Shown in pieces: positions 46,796 to 54,159 of a DNA stretch of 64,000 nucleotides (within the stretch, counting starts at the first letter, position 1; each line of letters begins with the position of its first letter). The notes beneath the pieces were generated by a model. The model had not been told where the DNA came from, ran no database searches, and saw nothing but the letters and a program-made list of their open reading frames with translations. The stretch is from JBBECE01 sp040881985 (GTDB lineage: Bacteria; Pseudomonadota; Alphaproteobacteria; Rhizobiales; Devosiaceae), in NCBI GenBank assembly GCA_040881985.1, contig JBBECE010000027.1, positions 27,746-91,745 on the forward strand, in the 5' to 3' direction. A program made the translations under genes and the position numbers.

Positions 46796-47172
46796 GCGCA
46801 CTCGATCATATCGGCTTTGCGGTGACGAACTATGAGCGTTCGCGCGCCTTCTACGATGCCGCCCTTGGCGCGTTGCGCCTCAAATGCCTGACCGAATTTG
46901 AGGTCGACGGCGAGCGCCATGCGGGCTATGGCGCCAAGCGCCCCGACTTCTGGATTTCCTCCGGCGCCAAGCAGCGCGGGGCAACCCACGTCGCCTTCAC
47001 CGCGAAGAGCCGCGCCGAGGTTGGCGCCTTCCATTCGATCGCGCTCGCCAATGGCGGCCGCGACAACGGCGCGCCGGGGCTGCGACCGCATTATCACGAG
47101 CATTATTTCGGCGCTTTTGTTTTCGATCCGGATGGCAACAATATCGAAGCGGTGTGCCACAGCCAGGAATGA
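46792..47172 (+). CDS. VOC (glyoxalase/bleomycin resistance) family protein
   Basis: A 126-residue single VOC domain: LDHIGFAVTNYERSRAFYDA at the start with a metal-type His, THVAFTAKSRAEV in the middle and FVFDPDGNNIEAVCH at the end. The family binds a metal and acts on small thiol or dioxygen substrates, but this member's reaction is unknown. GGAGG precedes the ATG, which overlaps the cysS stop. Two GFA-family genes follow on the same strand, forming a small group that could handle glutathione or aldehyde adducts (inference). Confidence 0.88.
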   Translation: MSALDHIGFAVTNYERSRAFYDAALGALRLKCLTEFEVDGERHAGYGAKRPDFWISSGAKQRGATHVAFTAKSRAEVGAFHSIALANGGRDNGAPGLRPHYHEHYFGAFVFDPDGNNIEAVCHSQE

Positions 47173-47176
47173 ACCG

Positions 47177-47692
47177 ATGAGCACGCTGGGCAGAATCAAC
47201 ATTGAGGTCTCAGGTGGCTGCCAGTGCGGCGCGGTGCGCTACCGCGCCACCGCCATGCTGGACAACGCCCATATCTGCCATTGCCGGATGTGCCAGAAGG
47301 CGGTCGGCAATTTCTTCGCCGCGCTCGTCGCGGCGCCCAACGACGCGCTGACCTTCACGCGCGGCACGCCCTCGGTGTTCCTCTCATCCGAACACGTGCA
47401 GCGCGGCTTTTGCGCCAAATGCGGCACGCCGCTTTTCTACAAAAGCCTGACCGGGAAGCACACCACCCTCACCATCGGCTCGCTCGACAATCCGCGCGCC
47501 TTCCCGCCCAAGCTTCAGGACGGCGTCGAAAGCCGGCTGCCGTATTTCGCATCCCTGCACGCCATCGAAAGCGAGACGACAACCGAACACGAATCCGAGG
47601 CCTGGGCCGCCGCCATCAAGGCCAGCAGCCGCCAGCATCCCGACCACGACACCGATGTCTGGCCGCCGAAGAACGGGGTCCATCATGGCTGA
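47177..47692 (+). CDS. GFA (glutathione-dependent formaldehyde-activating) family protein, copy 1
   Basis: A 171-residue zinc protein. Structural-zinc Cys15 and Cys17 in GGCQCGAVRYR, active-site-zinc residues Cys34, Cys36 and Cys39 in CHCRMCQ, and Cys79/Cys82 in FCAKCGTP complete the Mis14/Gfa pattern. Most members of the family have unknown substrates, and a true S-hydroxymethylglutathione synthase activity is doubtful. It starts four bases after the VOC stop and overlaps the next GFA gene by 8 bases. Confidence 0.9.
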   Translation: MSTLGRINIEVSGGCQCGAVRYRATAMLDNAHICHCRMCQKAVGNFFAALVAAPNDALTFTRGTPSVFLSSEHVQRGFCAKCGTPLFYKSLTGKHTTLTIGSLDNPRAFPPKLQDGVESRLPYFASLHAIESETTTEHESEAWAAAIKASSRQHPDHDTDVWPPKNGVHHG

Positions 47693-48149
47693 GGCTCTGA
47701 CCGGCGGCTGCCAGTGCGGCGCGGTGCGTTACCGTATCACCGGGCAGGTCGGCAACGCCTCGATCTGTCATTGCCGCATGTGCCAGAAGGCGCATGGCGC
47801 TCCGATCGTGGGCTGGATGAATGTGCCCGACGGACAACTCGAATGGACGCGCGGCGAACCGGCGACCTTCCGCAGCTCGTCGAAAGCCGTCCGCCGCTTC
47901 TGCGCCGCTTGCGGAACCCCGCTCGCCATCCGCGACGACGAGGAAACCGCGACCGACGTCGCCACCGCCACCCTCGACAAGCCCGAGCGCATGCCCCCGC
48001 TCAGACAATATGGCGTCGAGGGCAAGGTGAGCTGGTTCGACACCGCCCACGCGCTGCCCGGTCAGGAGACCGAAGAGATCACCCACTCCTTCCAGCATCC
48101 CGATTTTGATACGGCCCAGTGGCCAATTAGCACCGAGCCGGTGCGCTAG
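47685..48149 (+). CDS. GFA family protein, copy 2
   Basis: A 154-residue paralogue of the preceding gene with the same seven-cysteine pattern (Cys9, 11, 28, 30, 33, 73, 76). Identical runs such as GGCQCGAVRYR and CHCRMCQKA point to tandem duplication; the remainder has diverged. The 8-base overlap implies translational coupling, so the two proteins may act together. cimA follows after 21 bases on the same strand. Confidence 0.9.
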   Translation: MAEALTGGCQCGAVRYRITGQVGNASICHCRMCQKAHGAPIVGWMNVPDGQLEWTRGEPATFRSSSKAVRRFCAACGTPLAIRDDEETATDVATATLDKPERMPPLRQYGVEGKVSWFDTAHALPGQETEEITHSFQHPDFDTAQWPISTEPVR

Positions 48150-48170
48150 CGCCGCCTTGGGAGAGAAGCG

Positions 48171-49787
48171 ATGAGCAAAGACCGCCTCTACCTGTTCGAC
48201 ACGACCTTGCGTGACGGCGCCCAGACCGCCGGCATCGAGTTCTCGCTCGAGGACAAAATCGCCATCGCGCGGCTCCTTGATGGGCTAGGCATCGATTATG
48301 TCGAGGGCGGCTATCCGGGCGCCAATCCGGTCGACAGCGAGTTTTTCAGCGAGAAGCGCACCCGCAGCGCCACCTTTACCGCTTTCGGCATGACCAAGCG
48401 GGCAGGGCGCTCGACCGGCAACGATCCCGGCCTGCAAGGGTTGCTCGCCTCGAAAGCCGATGCGATCTGCTTCGTCGCCAAGGCCTGGGACCATCAGGTC
48501 GAACTCGCCCTCGGCATCACGCTTGAGGAGAATCTCGACTCGATCCGCCAGAGTTTGAAAGCCGCCGTCAAAGCCGGCAAGGAGACGATGCTCGATTGCG
48601 AGCATTTCTTCGACGGCTACAAAGCCAATCCTTCCTACGCGCTCTCCTGCGTGACGGCCGGGCTCGAGGCCGGCGCCCGCTGGGTGATCCTTTGCGACAC
48701 CAATGGCGGCAGTCAGCCGCACGAGGTCGAGGAAATCGTCAAGGCGGTGATGAAGCAAGCGCCGGGCGACCGGCTCGGCATCCATACGCACAACGACACC
48801 GACCAGGCCATCGCCAACACGCTTGTCGCGGTGCGCGCCGGGGTGCGTCAGGTGCAGGGCACGCTCAACGGCATCGGCGAGCGCTGCGGCAACGCCAATC
48901 TCGTCTCGCTGATCCCGACTCTCGCCTTGAAGGAGCCGTTTGCATCAACGCTGGAGACCGGCATCGACGCCGAAAAGCTGAAGACGCTGACCCACGTCTC
49001 CCGCGCCTTCGACGAAATCCTCAACCGCGCGCCGAACCGTCAGGCGCCTTACGTCGGCGCTTCCGCTTTTGCGACGAAGGCGGGCATTCATGCATCCGGC
49101 CTTTCCAAGGATCCGGCGACCTACGAGCACGTCGCCCCGCAGGTCGTCGGCAATTCGCGCAATGTCATGGTCTCGCAGCAGGCGGGCAAATCCAATCTCG
49201 TCGCCGTGCTCGGCAAGCTCGGCCTCAGGATCGGCAAGGCCGATCCGCGGCTCGACGGGTTGCTCCGGATCGTCAAGGAGCGCGAGACGGGCGGCTATTC
49301 CTACGACAATGCCGAAGCGAGTTTCGCGCTGCTCGCCCGCCGCACGCTCGGCGAGATGCCGGAGTTTTTCACCGTCGACTCCTACCGAACCGCCGTCGAA
49401 CGCCGACACAACGCCAAAGGCGAACTCGTCACCGTCTCGGAAGCGGTGGTCAAACTCGTCGTCGACGGCGAAACCCGGATGTCGGTCGCCGAGGGCAACG
49501 GCCCGGTCAACGCCCTCGACATCGCCATGCGCAAGGACCTCGGAAAGTATTCGAGCCGGATCGACGACCTCGAACTCGTCGATTTCAAGGTCCGAATCCT
49601 CGACGGAGGCACCGCCGCCGTCACAAGGGTGCTGATCGAAAGCCGCGACGGGAGCGGGGAGCGCTGGTTCACCGTCGGGGTGTCGCCCAACATCATTGAT
49701 GCCTCTTTCGAGGCGCTATATGACTCGGTGACCTACAAGCTGATGAAAACCGAGCCCGTCTCGGCGCCTGTCCGCCAGCCCGCCTGA
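48171..49787 (+). CDS. cimA: (R)-citramalate synthase
   Basis: A 538-residue protein of the HMG-CoA lyase-like acyltransferase family: LFDTTLRDGAQTAGIEFS at the start, GGYPGANPVD, LGIHTHNDTDQAIANT with the metal His pair, NGIGERCGNANL and a C-terminal LeuA-type regulatory domain (about 400-530). GYPGANP and the overall length favour citramalate synthase over isopropylmalate synthase. It condenses pyruvate and acetyl-CoA to citramalate for isoleucine synthesis without threonine. The regulatory domain usually gives isoleucine feedback inhibition. Confidence 0.92.
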   Translation: MSKDRLYLFDTTLRDGAQTAGIEFSLEDKIAIARLLDGLGIDYVEGGYPGANPVDSEFFSEKRTRSATFTAFGMTKRAGRSTGNDPGLQGLLASKADAICFVAKAWDHQVELALGITLEENLDSIRQSLKAAVKAGKETMLDCEHFFDGYKANPSYALSCVTAGLEAGARWVILCDTNGGSQPHEVEEIVKAVMKQAPGDRLGIHTHNDTDQAIANTLVAVRAGVRQVQGTLNGIGERCGNANLVSLIPTLALKEPFASTLETGIDAEKLKTLTHVSRAFDEILNRAPNRQAPYVGASAFATKAGIHASGLSKDPATYEHVAPQVVGNSRNVMVSQQAGKSNLVAVLGKLGLRIGKADPRLDGLLRIVKERETGGYSYDNAEASFALLARRTLGEMPEFFTVDSYRTAVERRHNAKGELVTVSEAVVKLVVDGETRMSVAEGNGPVNALDIAMRKDLGKYSSRIDDLELVDFKVRILDGGTAAVTRVLIESRDGSGERWFTVGVSPNIIDASFEALYDSVTYKLMKTEPVSAPVRQPA

Positions 49788-49795
49788 CCCGGCGC

Positions 49796-49826
49796 GGCGA
49801 CGGGCGTCCCCACAGGGCCCGTCGCC
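49796..49826 (+). other. Hairpin between cimA and the LysM gene
   Basis: A perfect 10-bp inverted repeat (49796-49805 and 49817-49826, GGCGACGGGC and GCCCGTCGCC) with an 11-base loop starts 8 bases after the cimA stop and ends 4 bases before AGGAGG. There is no T-run, so it is not a standard terminator; it could stabilise the cimA message or affect translation of the next gene. Confidence 0.5.
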
Positions 49827-49841
49827 CCGCAGGAGGCACAC

Positions 49842-51824
49842 CTGGCGATCTTTGGCCTAAGCCGCAATCTCGCGCTCACCATCGCCGCCGCGGCGGGGAC
49901 CGTCGCCGCCATTGCGGTTGTCGTGGTAGTGCCGCTCGCCCAACAATGCGCCGGCGAGGGCCGGCCGTTCGGCGATTGCGTCGGCGCCCGTATCTTCGGC
50001 AGCGCGCCGGTGAGCCTTCCGCCCGTCGAGGACGAAGCCGCGGCACCAACCGCCGCCCCCCAACCCGAAGCCGTCACCGAAGCCGCCCCATTGGCCGAGC
50101 CCGAGCCCGCCATCGCCGCCACGCCCCACTTCGACATTGTCCGCGTCGAGCCCGACGGCTCGGTTGTGATTGCCGGCCGGGCGGCGCCGGATGCCACCGT
50201 CACCGTGCTCGAGAACGGCAAGGCGATCGGCACCGCCGATAGCAATTGGCTCGGCGAATGGGTGCTGGTGCCCGAGACTCCGTTGACGCCGGGCGGGGTG
50301 GAATTGACCGCCGAGGCAAGGACCGCGACCGGCGCTGTCGCGGCCGGCGAGCAATCGGTCATTGTCCTCTTGAAGCCCGACCGGACAACCCCGCCGATCG
50401 TCATTGCCTCAACCCCGGGCGAGGCAAGTGCCATCCTGCAGGGACTGGTCGCCGCCGAAGCGGAACCCGCGCCCCCGGCCGGCGAAGCCATCGAGATCGC
50501 GGCGCTGCCGGAACCGGTAGTGGAACCCGAGCCGCCGCCACCCGCGCCCGTTGCAGATACCGAGCCGGCGCAGCAACCGGTGGCCGGACCGGCCCCTGAT
50601 GCCGCCCCCGCGCCTGAAGCGGCCGCCGAGCCGGAACCCGCGCCCGAACCCCAGGCGCCCCCGCAACCCGCCCCGGCTCCAGAGCCCAAACCCGCGCCCG
50701 AACCCCAGGCGCTCCCGCAACCCGCCCCGGCTCCAGAGCCCAAACCCGCGCCCGAACCCCTGAAGACCGCCGAACAGGCCGTCCCGGCAATTCCTTCGGC
50801 TTCCCCCGCCACCGCTCCTGCCGGCGTCACCGGGCCGGAAATCGCCCCGGCCGAGCCCGCCACCCCGGAAGCGGCGGTCGCTCTAGCCGAGATGGTCCCA
50901 CCCTCGATCGACGCCATCGAGATCGACGGCGACCGCAATTTCTTTGCCGGCGGCGGGCCCGAAGGCCGTACCGTCCGGCTATATGTCGACGACAGTTTCG
51001 TCTCCGACGCGACCGTCAAGGACGGCCGTTGGCTGGTCGAGGCGGAGAAGGTCCTGGTGAAAGCCGCGCAACGGGTGCGCGTCGATCTCCTCGCCGAGGG
51101 TAGCGCCGTTGTCGCGGCGCGGGCCGAAGTCAATTTCGTCATCGAGGGATTTGAGCCCGAGGCGCCCGCGGCAACCGCCGTCGCTGAGGCCGAGCTTCCA
51201 CCCGAGCCGGAAGCGGCCCCCGCCACTGAGCCGGTCGTGGTGGCCGAGGCCGAGCAGCCCGCGCCTGCGCCCGCACTTCCCCCGACCCCGGCCCCGGCGC
51301 CGACCCCAGCCCCGGCGCCGACCCCAGCCCCGACCCCCGCGCCGACGCCCGCTCCAATTGCGGCCCCGGCGGCAACCCCGGCTCCCGTGGTCCAACCTCA
51401 GCCCGTGGCGCAGCCCTCGCCAACCACGCCGATCGAGTCCGCGTCGGTGATCGAAGTTCCGGGCACCGAAACTGCCAGTTCGCCTTCGGTCGAGACCCTG
51501 CCGGCGCCGCCGCAAGCTCCCGCCATTGTTCCCGAACCCGAAGCGCCAAGGCCCGAAGCAACTGCGGTAGCCGAGGTGGCGGTCCCGACGCTCGTCGCGG
51601 TTCAGGCCGGCGATGACGGCCAGCGTTTCGTCTCGGGCAAGGTCATCATCCGCCGCGGCGACAGTCTTTGGACCATCGCCCGGCGCGTCTATGGGCAAGG
51701 CATCCGCTTCTCGATCATTTACGAGGCCAATACCGACCAGATTCGCGACCCGCACTGGATCTATCCGGGCCAAGTGTTCGACCTGCCGGTCGCCAACCTG
51801 ACCGGGATTTCGGCCGGCGAATAA
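49842..51824 (+). CDS. LysM-domain cell-envelope protein with Ig-like domains (probable CTG start)
   Basis: A ~660-residue protein. A membrane anchor (about 9-32, LALTIAAAAGTVAAIAVVVV) is followed by an Ig-like domain (VRVEPDGSVVIAGRAAPDA onward), a long Pro/Ala/Glu linker with repeats, a second Ig-like domain (DRNFFAGGGPEGRTVRLYVD), a second Pro/Ala linker and a C-terminal LysM domain (RRGDSLWTIARRVYG to WIYPGQVFDLP) that binds peptidoglycan. In this frame the first ATG/GTG-type start is GTG 49923, which would cut the anchor in half and has no ribosome site. CTG at 49842 has AGGAGG five bases upstream and gives an intact anchor. The function is probably envelope organisation. Confidence 0.75.
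   Translation: MAIFGLSRNLALTIAAAAGTVAAIAVVVVVPLAQQCAGEGRPFGDCVGARIFGSAPVSLPPVEDEAAAPTAAPQPEAVTEAAPLAEPEPAIAATPHFDIVRVEPDGSVVIAGRAAPDATVTVLENGKAIGTADSNWLGEWVLVPETPLTPGGVELTAEARTATGAVAAGEQSVIVLLKPDRTTPPIVIASTPGEASAILQGLVAAEAEPAPPAGEAIEIAALPEPVVEPEPPPPAPVADTEPAQQPVAGPAPDAAPAPEAAAEPEPAPEPQAPPQPAPAPEPKPAPEPQALPQPAPAPEPKPAPEPLKTAEQAVPAIPSASPATAPAGVTGPEIAPAEPATPEAAVALAEMVPPSIDAIEIDGDRNFFAGGGPEGRTVRLYVDDSFVSDATVKDGRWLVEAEKVLVKAAQRVRVDLLAEGSAVVAARAEVNFVIEGFEPEAPAATAVAEAELPPEPEAAPATEPVVVAEAEQPAPAPALPPTPAPAPTPAPAPTPAPTPAPTPAPIAAPAATPAPVVQPQPVAQPSPTTPIESASVIEVPGTETASSPSVETLPAPPQAPAIVPEPEAPRPEATAVAEVAVPTLVAVQAGDDGQRFVSGKVIIRRGDSLWTIARRVYGQGIRFSIIYEANTDQIRDPHWIYPGQVFDLPVANLTGISAGE
50641..50760 (+). repeat. 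54-base tandem repeat in the LysM gene linker
   Basis: Two near-identical 54-base copies (50641-50694, 50695-50748) plus a 12-base third start. The unit encodes an 18-residue Pro/Ala/Glu/Lys block around APEPQAPPQPAPAPEPKP. The copies differ by very few bases, so the duplication is recent and linker length may vary between strains. A second, shorter Pro-Thr-Ala repetition lies near 51290-51350. Confidence 0.85.
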
Positions 51825-51859
51825 CCGATCAAGGGTTGCGGGGCCGCCCCCTACCCTTT

Positions 51860-51875
51860 ATCGTTGATCGACGAT
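51860..51875. promoter_or_regulatory. Palindrome at the arsR start, possible operator
   Basis: ATCGTTGATCGACGAT is an inverted repeat (arms ATCGT and ACGAT around TGATCG) whose right arm overlaps the ATG at 51874. ArsR/SmtB repressors bind short dyads near their own promoters, so this is the natural operator candidate. No ribosome site precedes the ATG, which would suit a leaderless or near-leaderless message. Confidence 0.45.
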
Positions 51876-52194
51876 GAACGATGAAATCACCCCCGACAAC
51901 GATCTGACCCTGGCGCTGAGGGCGCTGGCCCACCCGGCGCGCCTGACGATCCTGCGCTTCCTAGCCGACCGCCAGACCCGGTGCTGTTCGGAGGTCAGCT
52001 GCTGCCTGCCTCTCGCCCAGTCGACGGTTTCGCAACATCTCAAGGTGCTGCTCGACGCGGGTCTGATCGACCGCCATCCGCAAGGCACCCGCAACCGCTA
52101 TTCGCTGCGTACCGACCGGCTCGAAGCGGTGAGGGGCGAGCTGACCGGCGTCCTAGCCGCCCTCGCTCCTTCCTCGAAAAAGGCGCGCACATGA
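51874..52194 (+). CDS. ArsR/SmtB-family transcriptional regulator
   Basis: A 106-residue winged-helix repressor: LRALAHPARLTILRFLADR, then CCSEVSCCLPLAQSTVSQHLKVLLDAG over the recognition helix. Four Cys (37, 38, 43, 44) lie at the edge of the DNA-binding helix, where arsenic-, cadmium- and lead-sensing ArsR proteins carry metal thiolates. That makes a thiophilic metal or metalloid the likely signal (inference). Its stop overlaps the start of an Atm1-type exporter by ATGA, so regulator and pump are made together. Confidence 0.9.
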   Translation: MNDEITPDNDLTLALRALAHPARLTILRFLADRQTRCCSEVSCCLPLAQSTVSQHLKVLLDAGLIDRHPQGTRNRYSLRTDRLEAVRGELTGVLAALAPSSKKART

Positions 52195-54104
52195 GCGGTG
52201 CCCCGTCCGGACAGAAATCCGCCGGCCCGACGGTCAGCGCCGACCGCGCCTCGACCTTTACGACGGTTCGCAATCTCTGGCCCTATATGTGGCCGGCCGA
52301 CCGGCCCGACCTGAAGCTGCGCGTCGTGCTCGCCATCCTGGCGCTCCTCGCCTCCAAAGCCGCCACGACTTTCGTCCCCTTCGCCTACAAGGGCATCATT
52401 GATGGCCTCGGCGTTACCTCGACGCCCGATACCGCGCTCATGCTTGGCCTGTCGCTGCCCTTCATTCTCGCCATTGCCTACGGCATCGGCAGCGTGCTCG
52501 ACGCCGGCTTCCAGCAGTTGCGCGACGTGCTTTTCGCCTCGGTCGGCCAGCACGCCGTTCGCCGGCTCGCCCATCGCACTTTCCGGCACCTGCACGCGCT
52601 GTCGCTGCGCTATCACCTGCAGCGCCGCACCGGCGGGCTGTCGCGGGTCATCGACCGCGGCACCAAGGGCATCGAATCGATCGTTCGCTTCGCGCTGCTC
52701 AATATTGCCCCGACAATCGTCGAATTCCTCGTCGTCAGCACGGTCTTCGTCTTGCTGTTCGGTGTCTCGTTCCTCGCCGTGCTGGTTGGCGTGATCCTCG
52801 CCTATGTCTGGTTCACCGTCCGCATTTCGAATTGGCGGATCGGCGTGCGACGGGCGATGAACGACAGCGATACCGACGCCAGTGCCAAGGCGATCGACAG
52901 CCTGCTCAACTTCGAGACGGTCAAATACTTTGGCAACGAGGAGATGGAAGCCGAACGCTTCGACGCTTCGATGGCGGGCTACGAACGCGCCGCGGTCAAG
53001 ATGTGGTCCTCACTCGGGGTCCTGAACTTCGGCCAGGCGGCGATCTTCTGGACCGGCATGGTGACGATCGGGCTGATGTCGATCGCCGGTGTCCTCGCCG
53101 GCGATCTAACGGTCGGCGACTTCGTCCTCGTCAATACCTTCATGCTGCAAATCTACCGCCCGCTCAATTTCATCGGCATGGTCTATCGCGAGCTCCGCCA
53201 GGGCCTTGCCGATATCGAGGCGATGTTCCGGCTGCTGGACCAGCCGCCCGAGATCAAGGACCGGCCGGGCGCGGCCCCGCTCCGGATCGCCGGCCCGGTC
53301 ATCCGCTTCGAGGATGTCCGTTTCCATTACGATCCGAACCGCCCGATTCTCAAAGGCATCAGCTTCGAGGTCCCGGCCGGCAGGACCATCGCCGTGGTCG
53401 GCCCGTCGGGGGCCGGCAAGTCGACGATCTCGCGGCTGATCTACCGCTTTTACGATGTCGCCGGCGGCCATATCACCATCGACGGGCAGGACATTCGCGA
53501 CGTCACCCAGGAAAGCCTGCACGCCGCCATCGGCATGGTCCCGCAGGACACTGTCCTGTTCAACGATTCGATCGGCTACAACATCAGTTACGGCCGCCCC
53601 GCGGCGACCGACGCCGAGGTCCGCGAAGCGGCAAGGCTGGCCCAGATCGCCAAATTCATCGATTCGCTTCCCGATGGCTACCGCACCCCGGTTGGAGAAC
53701 GCGGGCTCAAACTTTCGGGCGGCGAAAAGCAACGCGTCGCCATCGCCCGCACCCTGCTCAAGGGGCCGCCCATTCTCATCCTCGACGAGGCGACCTCGGC
53801 GCTCGATACTCATACAGAGCGCGATATCCAGGCGGCGCTCGACGCGGTCGCCGAGAACCGCACGACCCTCGTCATCGCCCATCGCCTCTCGACCGTTATC
53901 CATGCCGACGAGATCGTGGTATTGCGCGCCGGCGAAATCGTCGAGCGCGGCAGCCACACGGAATTGCTGGAAATGGATGGGCTATACGCCCAGATGTGGA
54001 GCCGCCAGCGCGAGGCCGCCGAGGCCTCCGAACGCCTGCGCCGGACCCGCGAGGGCGACGCCGAGGGGTTCCTAGAACGGGTTCCGACCCCCGCCGCCGA
54101 ATAG
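52191..54104 (+). CDS. Atm1/ABCB7-type ABC exporter
   Basis: A 637-residue half-transporter. NLWPYMWPADRPDLKLRVV at the N-terminus, LLNFETVKYFGNEEMEAERFD in the coupling region and MLQIYRPLNFIGMVYRELRQ are strongly typical of Atm1, ABCB7 and the Novosphingobium NaAtm1 exporter. The ATPase has GPSGAGKST, LSGGEKQRVAIAR and LILDEATSALDT. Homologues move glutathione conjugates, including those of heavy metals. Coupling with an ArsR repressor rich in Cys favours a metal-detoxification role over iron-sulfur export (inference). Confidence 0.93.
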   Translation: MSGAPSGQKSAGPTVSADRASTFTTVRNLWPYMWPADRPDLKLRVVLAILALLASKAATTFVPFAYKGIIDGLGVTSTPDTALMLGLSLPFILAIAYGIGSVLDAGFQQLRDVLFASVGQHAVRRLAHRTFRHLHALSLRYHLQRRTGGLSRVIDRGTKGIESIVRFALLNIAPTIVEFLVVSTVFVLLFGVSFLAVLVGVILAYVWFTVRISNWRIGVRRAMNDSDTDASAKAIDSLLNFETVKYFGNEEMEAERFDASMAGYERAAVKMWSSLGVLNFGQAAIFWTGMVTIGLMSIAGVLAGDLTVGDFVLVNTFMLQIYRPLNFIGMVYRELRQGLADIEAMFRLLDQPPEIKDRPGAAPLRIAGPVIRFEDVRFHYDPNRPILKGISFEVPAGRTIAVVGPSGAGKSTISRLIYRFYDVAGGHITIDGQDIRDVTQESLHAAIGMVPQDTVLFNDSIGYNISYGRPAATDAEVREAARLAQIAKFIDSLPDGYRTPVGERGLKLSGGEKQRVAIARTLLKGPPILILDEATSALDTHTERDIQAALDAVAENRTTLVIAHRLSTVIHADEIVVLRAGEIVERGSHTELLEMDGLYAQMWSRQREAAEASERLRRTREGDAEGFLERVPTPAAE

Positions 54105-54106
54105 GC

Positions 54107-54135
54107 AAAAAAAGGCCCGCGCCGGGACGCGGGTC
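54107..54135 (-). terminator. Intrinsic terminator of the RND operon (minus strand), possibly bidirectional
   Basis: An 8-bp stem (54114-54121 with 54128-54135, including a G-T pair) is followed on the minus strand by seven T (54107-54113 on the plus strand are A). It sits 24 bases after the RND stop and directly after the Atm1 stop, so it separates two convergent transcripts. Confidence 0.85.
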
Positions 54136-54159
54136 CTGGATTCCTGTCAGTGCCGGATG

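Noticed and set aside
50641..50760. Regular repeats considered as a CRISPR array
   Set aside because: Copies are contiguous without spacers, in frame with a Pro-rich linker, and no cas genes are present.
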